A stretch of DNA of 64,000 nt from Hymenobacter sp. GOD-10R (GTDB lineage Bacteria; Bacteroidota; Bacteroidia; Cytophagales; Hymenobacteraceae): NCBI RefSeq assembly GCF_035609205.1, contig NZ_CP141184.1, forward strand, positions 930,001 through 994,000, read 5' to 3'. Shown here piece after piece: positions 16,106 through 24,181 of the stretch; positions within the stretch are counted from its first letter, which is position 1, and each line of letters begins with the position of its first letter. Under the pieces are notes generated by a model. The model worked only from the letters and a program-made list of their open reading frames with translations. It did no database searches and was not told where the DNA came from. Both the position numbers and the translations under genes were made by a program.

Positions 16106-18700
16106 ATGAAATATTCGGTCCTCGGCATTCTTGGCCTGGTCCTCACGTGTCATATAACCGCACCAGCTCAAACTGTTAAGTCTACTAAAGCGGTATCAAC
16201 GAAAACAGCAACTCGCAAGAAGCCAGTAAGTCCAACTGCGCAAGCTACTCCTGAACCGGCGGTTAGCACGTTGGTTGTACCCTCATGGTTGCCACCTACT
16301 ACTCCCGTACAACCCACAGCTACTATTCTCACGGATTTGCTTAACACAAAGCTAGATATCCGTTTCGATTGGGCTAAACAACAACTTATTGGTAATGCTG
16401 CTTTGTTGGTTCAGTCGCACTTCTATCCGCAAAGCCAATTGGTACTCGATGCCAAGGGGTTTGATATTAAAAGCGTGCGCCTGTTGACCAAAAACAACAA
16501 GGATAAGAATCTAAATTATACTTACGACAAGCGCAAGCTTACTATTACCCTCGACCGACAGTATGCGCGTACGGAGCCATATGAGGTGCGTATTAGTTAT
16601 GTCGCAAAGCCAAATGAGTTAGCAGCAGGAGGGAGTGCTGCCATCACCTCTGATAAGGGTTTGTACTTTATCAACCCCCTAGGTACTGATAAAAACAAGC
16701 CTCGGCAGATTTGGACGCAAGGTGAGACAGAAGCTAACTCTTGCTGGTTTCCGACTATCGATAAGCCGAATCAGCGCATGACGCAGGAAATCACCCTGAC
16801 GGTAGATAAGCAGTTTAAGACGCTTTCTAATGGAGTGCTGATTTCTTCGAAGGGAAACCCTGACGGAACGCGTACGGATGTATGGAAGCAAAACCTAGCC
16901 GCAGCACCTTACTTGACCATGATAGCTGTGGGTGATTTTGCTGTAGTGAGCGACCGTTGGCATGGTAAGGCAGTGGATTACTATGTAGACCCTAAATTTG
17001 AAAGTACTGCACGAGCCGTATTTGGGCGCACACCTGAGATGTTAGAGTTCTTTTCTACCAAGCTAGGTGTTGAGTTTCCATGGGAGAAGTATGCTCAGGT
17101 AGCAGTATACGATTTCGTATCAGGTGCCATGGAAAACACCACGGCCGTGACGCATCGCCAAGAAGATACACAGCTCACGCAACGCGATTTACTCGACCGC
17201 GACGATGACGCTACAATCGCACACGAGTTGTTTCACCACTGGTTCGGTAATTACGTTACCTGCGAATCTTGGTCAAATCTACCTCTCAACGAATCATTTG
17301 CTGACTACGCTCAGTTTTTGTGGGCTGAACATAGTAAAGGAGCTAATGAAGCCGCTCTTGAGCAGCAAAAAGGATTGAGTCAGTATCTCTATGAGGCACA
17401 AAGCAAGCGAGAGCCGCTTATCCGCTATCACTATGAGAACCGCGAAGACATGTTTGACTCGCACTCTTATAGCAAAGGCGGACGTGTGTTACATATGCTG
17501 CGGAAATACGTTGGTGATGATGCCTTTTTTGCAGCCTTAAGCCGATACTTGACACAGAATAAATTTTCCTCGAGCGAGTTGTCGAAGCTGCGTATAGCTT
17601 TTGAAGAAACTACCGGAGAAGATCTTATGTGGTTCTTCGATCAATGGTTCTTGCAACGAGGACACCCAGAGTTGCATGTGACTCACAGCTACGCTAATGG
17701 GCAGGAAAACTTGCATGTGCAGCAAGTACAAGACACTACGTTCACTCCTCTCTACCGTCTACCTGTTACAATCACTATCTGGAACAACAATCAGCCGATT
17801 GATCATCGAATCACCATAACAAAAGCTGATCAAGTCTTTTCTATACCTGCGTCGCAACACCCTAGCTTAGTAAAGTTTGATAGCGAAGGACAATTGCTAG
17901 CCCAGATTGAAGAAGAACGTACGCAAGACGAACTACTGTTTCAGTACTACCATGCGCGCAATTATCTGCAGAAGTATGAAGCGATAGAGAAGCTACGGCC
18001 GAAGATGGGTGATTTGACTGTCAGTGGCATGTTGCGTGCCGCCTTGAATGATGATTTCTGGGCTGTACGGCAGAATGCAGCTGAAGCTTTGCGTAAATAC
18101 AAAGGTCCTGAAGGAGGAGCAATTCGGAAGGAATTACAGCGAGTAGCAAGTAAAGATCAAAAGAGCCAAGTTCGAGCAGCAGCAATAACTTCCTTAGCTT
18201 CGTTTCCTAACGAGGACTTCAGTGGGTTGTATGCTACTGCACTCAACGATAGCTCGTATTTAGTAATAGGAAGCGCTATTAACGCACTAGCTAAGAACCC
18301 TTCTATTAACACCAAGGAGCAGATTAATGCTTTGCAGGAGACTCGTAATGAAACACTGTTGAATGCTTTAGCGAACTACTATGCTCTAAATGGTACTACT
18401 GATCAATATCAATGGTTTTTGCGCCGTATGGCTGATGTCAGTGACGAAAATCTATATCAATCCTATTTCGAGGATTTTGCTACCCTAATGTTGAGAATGC
18501 CTCCTGTGGAGCGTGATAAAGGTTTGCAACGTCTTGAAAGCTATGCTCGAACTGGCTCGAAGTTTTATGTACGCTTAGGAGCCTATAAGGCTTTAGGTAT
18601 GATGGCCGCTACTAATTCCAACGTGAAAGCAACCATGCGGGATATTCGAGAGAAAGAAAAGGACCAACAGGTAAAAGCTATGTTTACTATGTTGCAATAA
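16106..18700 (+). CDS. M1-family zinc metallopeptidase (aminopeptidase N-like), exported
   Basis: An 864-residue exported protease that trims N-terminal residues from peptides in the periplasm. The ATG at 16106 starts a signal peptide (MKYSVLGILGLVLTCHITAPAQ); an earlier GTG at 16094 was rejected. The M1 core has the substrate-anchoring GAMEN motif at 340-344 and the zinc site HELFHHWFGN, giving His373 and His377, with Glu396 in NES as third ligand. A Lys/Thr/Ala/Pro-rich linker follows the signal. The C-terminal region from about residue 615 looks like HEAT-type helical repeats (DDFWAVRQNAAEALRKYKG). Length is normal for Bacteroidota members. Confidence 0.95.
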   Translation: MKYSVLGILGLVLTCHITAPAQTVKSTKAVSTKTATRKKPVSPTAQATPEPAVSTLVVPSWLPPTTPVQPTATILTDLLNTKLDIRFDWAKQQLIGNAALLVQSHFYPQSQLVLDAKGFDIKSVRLLTKNNKDKNLNYTYDKRKLTITLDRQYARTEPYEVRISYVAKPNELAAGGSAAITSDKGLYFINPLGTDKNKPRQIWTQGETEANSCWFPTIDKPNQRMTQEITLTVDKQFKTLSNGVLISSKGNPDGTRTDVWKQNLAAAPYLTMIAVGDFAVVSDRWHGKAVDYYVDPKFESTARAVFGRTPEMLEFFSTKLGVEFPWEKYAQVAVYDFVSGAMENTTAVTHRQEDTQLTQRDLLDRDDDATIAHELFHHWFGNYVTCESWSNLPLNESFADYAQFLWAEHSKGANEAALEQQKGLSQYLYEAQSKREPLIRYHYENREDMFDSHSYSKGGRVLHMLRKYVGDDAFFAALSRYLTQNKFSSSELSKLRIAFEETTGEDLMWFFDQWFLQRGHPELHVTHSYANGQENLHVQQVQDTTFTPLYRLPVTITIWNNNQPIDHRITITKADQVFSIPASQHPSLVKFDSEGQLLAQIEEERTQDELLFQYYHARNYLQKYEAIEKLRPKMGDLTVSGMLRAALNDDFWAVRQNAAEALRKYKGPEGGAIRKELQRVASKDQKSQVRAAAITSLASFPNEDFSGLYATALNDSSYLVIGSAINALAKNPSINTKEQINALQETRNETLLNALANYYALNGTTDQYQWFLRRMADVSDENLYQSYFEDFATLMLRMPPVERDKGLQRLESYARTGSKFYVRLGAYKALGMMAATNSNVKATMRDIREKEKDQQVKAMFTMLQ

Positions 18701-18821
18701 ATTCTACTTAGCATGTTCATAGTAAGGAGAATAGCTTTGTTCTTCTTCCAGAAAAGAGATGTAACGTTCAGTAAGCTTTAGCTAAACTGAAAAAATAATT
18801 ACATCCTTTTTGATGTGGCGC

Positions 18822-18851
18822 TTGACTTGCATCGGAAACCCATTAATTTTG
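18822..18851 (+). promoter_or_regulatory. Promoter of the tRNA-Tyr/Gly/Thr-tuf unit
   Basis: TTG at 18822-18824 and TAATTTTG at 18844-18851 are 19 nt apart, matching the Bacteroidota -33/-7 arrangement. CAGCTCC follows, similar to the CTCCC seen after other translation-gene promoters here. Confidence 0.7.
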
Positions 18852-18932
18852 CAGCTCCTTAAGCCATCCGTCTTAGATAGGTTTAGCTAAAAGGAGCAAA
18901 GAGCTTTTGATAAATGGTCAAGAGATCTATTT

Positions 18933-19012
18933 GGGGGCGTCGCATAGCGGCAATTGCGGGTGACTGTAACTCACCTCCTTCGGGTTCAAAGGTTCGAGTC
19001 CTTTCGCCCCCA
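18933..19012 (+). tRNA. tRNA-Tyr (GTA)
   Basis: Cloverleaf with acceptor GGGGGCG / CGCCCCC, anticodon stem GGTGA / TCACC around the loop CTGTAAC (anticodon GTA), and T-arm AAAGG-TTCGAGT-CCTTT. A long variable arm is present, as expected for bacterial tRNA-Tyr. The 3' CCA is not encoded (ACTG follows the stem). Confidence 0.95.
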
Positions 19013-19086
19013 CTGTTGAATAGTAGATGATACAACTTGACTTTGTGATTAGCTAAGTTGGTTTTGCTATCATATACTGCTCGCAT

Positions 19087-19159
19087 GCGGGAGTAGCTCA
19101 GTTGGTAGAGCGACAGCCTTCCAAGCTGTAGGTCGCGAGTTCGAACCTCGTCTCCCGCT
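19087..19159 (+). tRNA. tRNA-Gly (TCC)
   Basis: Acceptor GCGGGAG / CTCCCGC, D-arm GCTCAGTTGGTAGAGC, anticodon loop CTTCCAA (TCC) and T-loop TTCGAAC. CCA is not encoded after the discriminator T. Confidence 0.96.
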
Positions 19160-19235
19160 CAGAACGAATTATAGAAGCAGTTAAATGCAAGTCGCGAGCT
19201 TTTGACCGTTCTTTATGAATTGTTTTGTGCAATTA

Positions 19236-19310
<75 letters not shown>

Positions 19311-19480
19311 TTTATAATAGTACCGGCGGAGCAGCGCGACTGCACCGTTTGTATTTATCAAGCAAGTAAAAGCGACGTGCAGTTTTCCTACTTTGGCGAA
19401 GCTGTGTTTCGCTTTCTTGCAATATAGTCTAGTCGCGTTTTTCCCTCTTACACCACAAAATTCCTCTTAATCTCTTTACA

Positions 19481-20671
19481 ATGGCTAAAGAAAATTTTGA
19501 TCGTTCCAAGCCGCACGTGAACATCGGTACGATCGGGCACGTGGACCACGGCAAAACCACCCTGACTGCTGCTATCACAACGGTACTGGCGAACAAAGGT
19601 CTGGCCGCTAAGCGTGACTTCTCGTCGATTGACAACGCTCCTGAAGAAAAAGAGCGTGGTATCACGATTAACACGGCTCACGTAGAGTATGCTACCGAAA
19701 ACCGTCACTATGCTCACGTTGACTGCCCTGGTCACGCTGACTACGTGAAGAACATGGTAACAGGTGCTGCTCAAATGGACGGCGCCATCCTAGTGGTTGC
19801 TGCTACTGATGGCCCAATGCCACAAACTCGTGAGCACATCCTCCTAGCTCGCCAGGTAGGTGTTCCTCAACTAGTAGTGTTCATGAACAAAGTGGACATG
19901 GTTGACGACCCCGAATTGCTTGAGCTCGTTGAAATGGAAATTCGTGAGTTGCTCTCTTTCTATGACTTCGACGGCGACAATATTCCGATCATCCAAGGCT
20001 CGGCTCTAGGTGGTTTAAATGGTGACGCTAACTGGGTTCCCAAGATTGAGGAGCTGATGGACGCTGTTGACAGCTACATTCCAATTCCTGCTCGTTTGAC
20101 TGACCTGCCCTTCCTGATGCCGGTTGAGGACGTATTCTCAATCACAGGCCGTGGTACTGTTGCTACTGGTCGTATTGAGCGTGGTATCATCAACTCAGGT
20201 GAGCAAGTAGACATCCTAGGTATGGGTGCTAAGCAAGGTCTGAAGTCGGTAGTTACCGGTGTGGAAATGTTCCGCAAGATCCTTGATCGTGGCGAAGCTG
20301 GTGACAACGTAGGTCTGTTGCTCCGTGGTATTGAAAAAGACGATATCCGTCGCGGTATGGTTATTTGCAAGCCGGGCTCAGTAACTCCTCACCAGAAGTT
20401 CAAAGCCGAAGTGTACGTATTGTCGAAAGAAGAAGGTGGTCGTCACACTCCTTTCTTCAATAACTACCGTCCTCAGTTCTATCTGCGTACTACTGACGTT
20501 ACTGGTATCATCACTCTTCCAGAGGGTGTAGAAATGGTAATGCCTGGTGATAACATCACTATCCAAGTTGAGCTGATCAACAAGGTGGCGATGGAGAAAG
20601 GACTTCGCTTCGCTATTCGCGAAGGTGGTCGTACTGTAGGTGCTGGTCAGGTTACTGAAATCCTCGACTAA
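19481..20671 (+). CDS. tuf: Elongation factor Tu
   Basis: A 396-residue GTPase that delivers aminoacyl-tRNA to the ribosomal A site. G1 is GHVDHGKT at residues 19-26, G3 is DCPGHADY, G4 is NKVD and the switch region shows KERGITIN. Domains 2 and 3 follow with normal length. Gene position after tRNA-Tyr/Gly/Thr and before tRNA-Trp-secE-nusG is the conserved bacterial arrangement. A stem-loop terminator follows, so tuf is separated from secE by a terminator and a new promoter. Confidence 0.99.
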   Translation: MAKENFDRSKPHVNIGTIGHVDHGKTTLTAAITTVLANKGLAAKRDFSSIDNAPEEKERGITINTAHVEYATENRHYAHVDCPGHADYVKNMVTGAAQMDGAILVVAATDGPMPQTREHILLARQVGVPQLVVFMNKVDMVDDPELLELVEMEIRELLSFYDFDGDNIPIIQGSALGGLNGDANWVPKIEELMDAVDSYIPIPARLTDLPFLMPVEDVFSITGRGTVATGRIERGIINSGEQVDILGMGAKQGLKSVVTGVEMFRKILDRGEAGDNVGLLLRGIEKDDIRRGMVICKPGSVTPHQKFKAEVYVLSKEEGGRHTPFFNNYRPQFYLRTTDVTGIITLPEGVEMVMPGDNITIQVELINKVAMEKGLRFAIREGGRTVGAGQVTEILD

Positions 20672-20686
20672 TCTGATTTATAGAAC

Positions 20687-20721
20687 AATCCGCCTCTGAT
20701 TTTTCAGGGGCGGATTTGTTT
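20687..20721 (+). terminator. Intrinsic terminator after tuf
   Basis: Stem AATCCGCCTCTGA pairs with TCAGGGGCGGATT (one G-U) around a T-rich loop, then TTGTTTT. The -33 TTTG of the next promoter is embedded in its 3' end. Confidence 0.8.
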
Positions 20722-20745
20722 TATCTATACTTTGCATTACCTTTG
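20715..20745 (+). promoter_or_regulatory. Promoter of tRNA-Trp-secE-nusG
   Basis: TTTG at 20715-20718 and TACCTTTG at 20738-20745 are separated by 19 nt, a near-ideal Bacteroidota housekeeping promoter. It continues CACTCCC, identical to the rplC promoter downstream sequence. Confidence 0.85.
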
Positions 20746-20785
20746 CACTCCCAATTGAAACCTAGAGTTCATGGGAAGTGTTTCT

Positions 20786-20859
20786 ACGGGCGTAGTTCAA
20801 GGGTAGAATAGAGGTCTCCAAAACCTTTGATGGGAGTTCGAATCTCTCCGCCCGTGCCA
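20786..20859 (+). tRNA. tRNA-Trp (CCA)
   Basis: Acceptor ACGGGCG / CGCCCGT, D-arm GTTCAAGGGTAGAAT, anticodon loop CTCCAAA (CCA) and T-loop TTCGAAT. Discriminator G and encoded CCA at 20857-20859. secE follows 49 nt later, the usual order. Confidence 0.95.
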
Positions 20860-20908
20860 AAGGCCAGTTCGACTGGCTATGTTTTTAAAGCCAAACCGGC
20901 GCTAGATC

Positions 20909-21103
20909 ATGAGTAAGCTGACGAAATATTTCCGCGATACTACTGAGGAAATGCGTTACAAAGTAACGTGGCCTTCTCTCGAAGAACTGCAGAAGAGCGC
21001 TGGCTTAGTGCTTATTGGTTCGCTGGTTTTTGCTGCTGTTGTTGGTCTAATGGATGTTGTATTCAACAAGAGCTTGGAAGTCTTTTACAATTCATTCCGT
21101 TAA
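20909..21103 (+). CDS. secE: Preprotein translocase subunit SecE
   Basis: A 64-residue, single-helix SecE that clamps SecY in the inner-membrane translocon. The N-terminal amphipathic part has the signature EEMRYKVTWPSLEELQKS, followed by one membrane helix (about residues 29-52). Size fits the short Bacteroidota/Gram-positive form rather than the three-helix E. coli form. It lies 12 nt before nusG. Confidence 0.97.
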   Translation: MSKLTKYFRDTTEEMRYKVTWPSLEELQKSAGLVLIGSLVFAAVVGLMDVVFNKSLEVFYNSFR

Positions 21104-21115
21104 TCGGCTGATCTG

Positions 21116-21676
21116 ATGGGAGAATTGAAGTGGTATGTTGTCCGCTCAGTAAGTGGACAAGAAAAGAAGGCCAAACAGTACTTAGAGACTGAAATTGGTC
21201 GTCATGGTCTCTCGGAGTTAGTACCTCAAGTATTAATCCCAGCGGAGAAGGTGTATGAAATGCGTAATGGAAAGAAACGTGTACGTGAGCGTAATTTCTT
21301 TCCTGGTTATATCCTTATCCATGCAGACTTGACGCACGGAGAAGTTGATCACATCATTACTAGTACTCCTGGAGTGATTGGCTTTCTTAGTGATAAGGAA
21401 GGGAAGAGCACAAACACTAAGCCTATTCCACTACGTCTTGCCGAAGTTAATCGCATTCTCGGAATCGTAGATGAAAGTGAAGAAGAAGTTGCTTCCCTTG
21501 AGACGCCATTTATCACCGGTGAAATGGTGAAAGTAGTAGATGGTGCGTTTAGTGGTTTCTCGGGTACTGTAAGTGAAGTATTTGAAGAGCGTAAAAAGCT
21601 GAACGTAATTGTGAAGATATTTGGCCGTAGCACTCCCATGGAGTTGAGCTATACACAGGTCGAAAAAGAATCATAG
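21116..21676 (+). CDS. nusG: Transcription termination/antitermination factor NusG
   Basis: A 186-residue elongation factor that binds the RNA polymerase clamp and links it to Rho or to the ribosome. The NGN domain starts KWYVVRSVSGQEKKAKQYLE and includes RNFFPGYILIHADL; the C-terminal KOW domain begins ITGEMVKVVDGAFSGFSGTV at about residue 138. Length is normal. It is co-transcribed with secE and followed by the rplK leader. Confidence 0.98.
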   Translation: MGELKWYVVRSVSGQEKKAKQYLETEIGRHGLSELVPQVLIPAEKVYEMRNGKKRVRERNFFPGYILIHADLTHGEVDHIITSTPGVIGFLSDKEGKSTNTKPIPLRLAEVNRILGIVDESEEEVASLETPFITGEMVKVVDGAFSGFSGTVSEVFEERKKLNVIVKIFGRSTPMELSYTQVEKES

Positions 21677-21694
21677 CATAAAGAAAGTTATCGT

Positions 21695-21720
21695 CACTAG
21701 CTAGCTGCTTCGAGCTAGTG
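21695..21720 (+). promoter_or_regulatory. Stem-loop in the nusG-rplK leader
   Basis: Perfect 8-bp stem CACTAGCT / AGCTAGTG with a 10-nt loop, lacking a T-tract. Position is suitable for L1-dependent or other leader control of rplK-rplA, but no known L1 target motif was recognised. Confidence 0.4.
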
Positions 21721-21801
21721 GTGCTTCCACATATTTCGAAGCAATATTTAACTGAGGGCTATTAGTGTTACGACTATTTAGCTCGAAGCTTTTCAAACCA
21801 A

Positions 21802-22245
21802 ATGGCCAAAGAAATTAGAGGTTATCTGAGACTTCAGATAAAGGGAGGCGCTGCGAACCCTTCGCCGCCGGTTGGACCTGCACTTGGTAGCAAAGGCCTT
21901 AACATTATGGAGTTCTGCAAGCAGTTTAATGCTCGGACTCAAGATAAGGCTGGCCAAGTATGTCCTGTTTTGATTACCATGTACACGGACAAGTCATTTG
22001 ACTTCGTGGTGAAAACCCCACCTGCTCCGGTAATGTTGTTGGATGCTGCTAAAATTCAGAGCGGTTCAAAAGAGCCAAACCGAAACAAAGTAGGTTCAGT
22101 GACATGGGATCAAATTCGCCAAATCGCTGAAGTGAAAATGCCTGACTTGAACGCTTTCAAGATTGAGTCAGCAATGAAGCTTGTAGCTGGCACGGCCCGT
22201 AGCATGGGTATCACGATCAAAGGTGACGCTCCTTTCGCTCAATAA
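21802..22245 (+). CDS. rplK: 50S ribosomal protein L11
   Basis: A 147-residue protein of the GTPase-associated centre of 23S rRNA, needed for factor binding and the stringent response through RelA. The N-terminal domain shows [21 protein letters not shown] (a slightly extended start) and the C-terminal domain [18 protein letters not shown]. Start ATG at 21802. It begins the rplK-rplA-rplJ-rplL run, 20 nt before rplA. Confidence 0.98.
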   Translation: MAKEIRGYLRLQIKGGAANPSPPVGPALGSKGLNIMEFCKQFNARTQDKAGQVCPVLITMYTDKSFDFVVKTPPAPVMLLDAAKIQSGSKEPNRNKVGSVTWDQIRQIAEVKMPDLNAFKIESAMKLVAGTARSMGITIKGDAPFAQ

Positions 22246-22265
22246 CTTTAAACCAAGAAGAACTC

Positions 22266-22961
22266 ATGGCAAAAGTTAGCAAAAAGCGCAAGGAAGCCCT
22301 TGCCAAACATGACCTAACACAAGTACGTTCGTTAGTAGAGGCTGCCAAAGTGGTAAAGGATATAACCTATACCAAGTTTGATTCTTCTGTTGACATCGAC
22401 GTGCGTTTAGGTGTTGACCCACGCAAAGCAGACCAAATGGTACGTGGCGTTGCTACGCTACCTCACGGTACTGGTAAAGTTGTACGTGTACTTGCACTCG
22501 TTACGCCTGATAAAGAAGCTGAAGCGACTGCTGCTGGTGCTGACTTTGTAGGTCTTGATGATTATATCTCCAAGATTGAGAAAGGCTGGACGGATATCGA
22601 CGTAATCATTACTATGCCATCAGTAATGGCAAAGGTTGGTCGTCTAGGTCGCGTGCTAGGTCCTCGTGGTCTGATGCCGAACCCAAAATCAGGTACGGTA
22701 ACTACCGATGTAGCAAAAGCTGTACAGGAAGTAAAGGCTGGTAAGATTGACTTCAAAGTTGATAAAACTGGCATCATTCACTGCAGTGTTGGTAAAGTGT
22801 CGTTCGACGACAGTAAGCTTGCTGAAAACGCTTTTGAAGTTATTCAAACCTTAAACCGTTTGAAGCCTTCTTCAGCGAAAGGTACTTACATCAGAAGCAT
22901 TACGCTTTCGAGCACGATGAGCCCAGCTGTACCGGTCGACACGCAAGTAACTTCCGCTTAA
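22266..22961 (+). CDS. rplA: 50S ribosomal protein L1
   Basis: A 231-residue protein of the mobile L1 stalk that assists release of E-site tRNA and, in many bacteria, represses its own operon by binding the leader. Recognisable blocks are [43 protein letters not shown] and [18 protein letters not shown]. Length is normal. It ends 18 nt before rplJ. Confidence 0.98.
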   Translation: MAKVSKKRKEALAKHDLTQVRSLVEAAKVVKDITYTKFDSSVDIDVRLGVDPRKADQMVRGVATLPHGTGKVVRVLALVTPDKEAEATAAGADFVGLDDYISKIEKGWTDIDVIITMPSVMAKVGRLGRVLGPRGLMPNPKSGTVTTDVAKAVQEVKAGKIDFKVDKTGIIHCSVGKVSFDDSKLAENAFEVIQTLNRLKPSSAKGTYIRSITLSSTMSPAVPVDTQVTSA

Positions 22962-22979
22962 GATAACTAAGACGACGAT

Positions 22980-23534
22980 ATGACCCGGGAAGAAAAACAA
23001 GCCCTCGTCGACGAGTTGAGCGAGAAGTTTCAATCGCACAACGCGTTCTACATCACCGATGCTTCGGCGATGACGGTAGCGAAAATCAATGAATTCCGTC
23101 GCCTGTGCTTCAACCGCGGCATGGAGTTCAAAGTTTATAAGAACACACTGATCCGTAAAGCACTTGACACGCTTGACGGAGAGACAACAGAAATCGATGC
23201 TGCACTGAAAGGTCAGTCAGGTGTTCTGTTCTCTAAAGAGTCGGGTTCAGCTCCTGCTAAGCTTCTACAAGACTTCTATAAGCAGCAAGCTTATGGAAAA
23301 GGTGTAGAGCCGAAGCCAGCACTGAAAGGTGCATACGTAGATGCTAGCATCTACCTAGGTGCTAATCAACTTGAGACTCTCAGCACTATCAAAGGCAAGC
23401 AAGAACTCCTCGGCGAAATCGTCGGCTTGCTTCAGTCACCTGCAAAGAATGTTATCTCTGCTCTATCGAGCGGCGGAAGCAAGCTGGCTGGTATCCTCAA
23501 AACGCTTTCCGAAAAAGAAGAGGTTGCAGGCTAA
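22980..23534 (+). CDS. rplJ: 50S ribosomal protein L10
   Basis: A 184-residue protein forming the base of the L7/L12 stalk. The N-terminal rRNA-binding domain starts MTREEKQALVDELSEKF and contains ITDASAMTVAKINEFRR; the long C-terminal helix that carries L12 dimers ends GILKTLSEKEEVAG. It is slightly longer than E. coli L10. The rplL ATG follows after 63 nt. Confidence 0.96.
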   Translation: MTREEKQALVDELSEKFQSHNAFYITDASAMTVAKINEFRRLCFNRGMEFKVYKNTLIRKALDTLDGETTEIDAALKGQSGVLFSKESGSAPAKLLQDFYKQQAYGKGVEPKPALKGAYVDASIYLGANQLETLSTIKGKQELLGEIVGLLQSPAKNVISALSSGGSKLAGILKTLSEKEEVAG

Positions 23535-23597
23535 CCGCTGCTCATCTTTTTCACTTTCAACTTATACAACAAACAACTTTTTTAACAATCTACAGAA

Positions 23598-23978
23598 ATG
23601 GCAGATTTGAAAGCATTCGCTGAGCAGCTCGTTAGCCTGACGGTGAAAGAAGTAAACGAACTAGCTGGTATCCTAAAGGAAGAGTATGGCATTGAGCCTG
23701 CTGCTGCTGCTCCCGTAATGGTAGCTGGCGGTGGTGGCGCTGCAGCTGCCGAAGCTCCTGAAGAGAAAACTTCGTTCGACGTTATCCTAAAAGCTGCTGG
23801 TGGCCAGAAGCTAGCTGTTGTTAAGTTGGTGAAAGACTTAACTGGCTTAGGATTGAAAGAAGCTAAAGAGCTAGTTGACGGTGCCCCTAAGCCTTTGAAA
23901 GAAGGTGTTGCTAAAGACGAAGCTGATTCTTTAAAGAAGCAGCTAGAAGAAGCTGGTGCTGAAGTAGAAGTTAAGTAA
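23598..23978 (+). CDS. rplL: 50S ribosomal protein L7/L12
   Basis: A 126-residue stalk protein that recruits translational GTPases. The N-terminal dimerisation helix pair is followed by an Ala/Gly/Pro-rich hinge (about residues 38-55) and the globular factor-binding domain with [20 protein letters not shown] and [15 protein letters not shown]. Length is normal. It is followed by two terminator-like hairpins before rpoB, which would let stalk protein be made in excess of polymerase. Confidence 0.98.
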   Translation: MADLKAFAEQLVSLTVKEVNELAGILKEEYGIEPAAAAPVMVAGGGGAAAAEAPEEKTSFDVILKAAGGQKLAVVKLVKDLTGLGLKEAKELVDGAPKPLKEGVAKDEADSLKKQLEEAGAEVEVK

Positions 23979-24013
23979 GCTGCGGCCCGCTTTTTCTTTT
24001 AGAAACATGGATA

Positions 24014-24039
24014 GGCCTGGCAACTAAGCCAGGTCTTTT
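24014..24039 (+). terminator. Attenuator-type hairpin after rplL
   Basis: Stem GGCCTGG / CCAGGTC (one G-U) with an 8-nt loop, followed by TTTT. It lies between rplL and rpoB. Confidence 0.65.
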
Positions 24040-24080
24040 CCTGTTTGTAGACTATAAGTTTTATTGAATTGCTCTCTTGT

Positions 24081-24098
24081 GCCGCATTGCGGCTTTTT
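24081..24098 (+). terminator. Second terminator-like hairpin before rpoB
   Basis: Short GC stem GCCGC-ATT-GCGGC followed directly by T5. It is weak in length but well formed and lies 84 nt before the rpoB start. Confidence 0.45.
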
Positions 24099-24181
24099 GT
24101 GCCTAGGTACGAAAGAGAGTTTGGCAAAGGTTGCCATTGTTAGATTACGCTTCAGTGTCCATTTCTTAACACCCAAACGCA

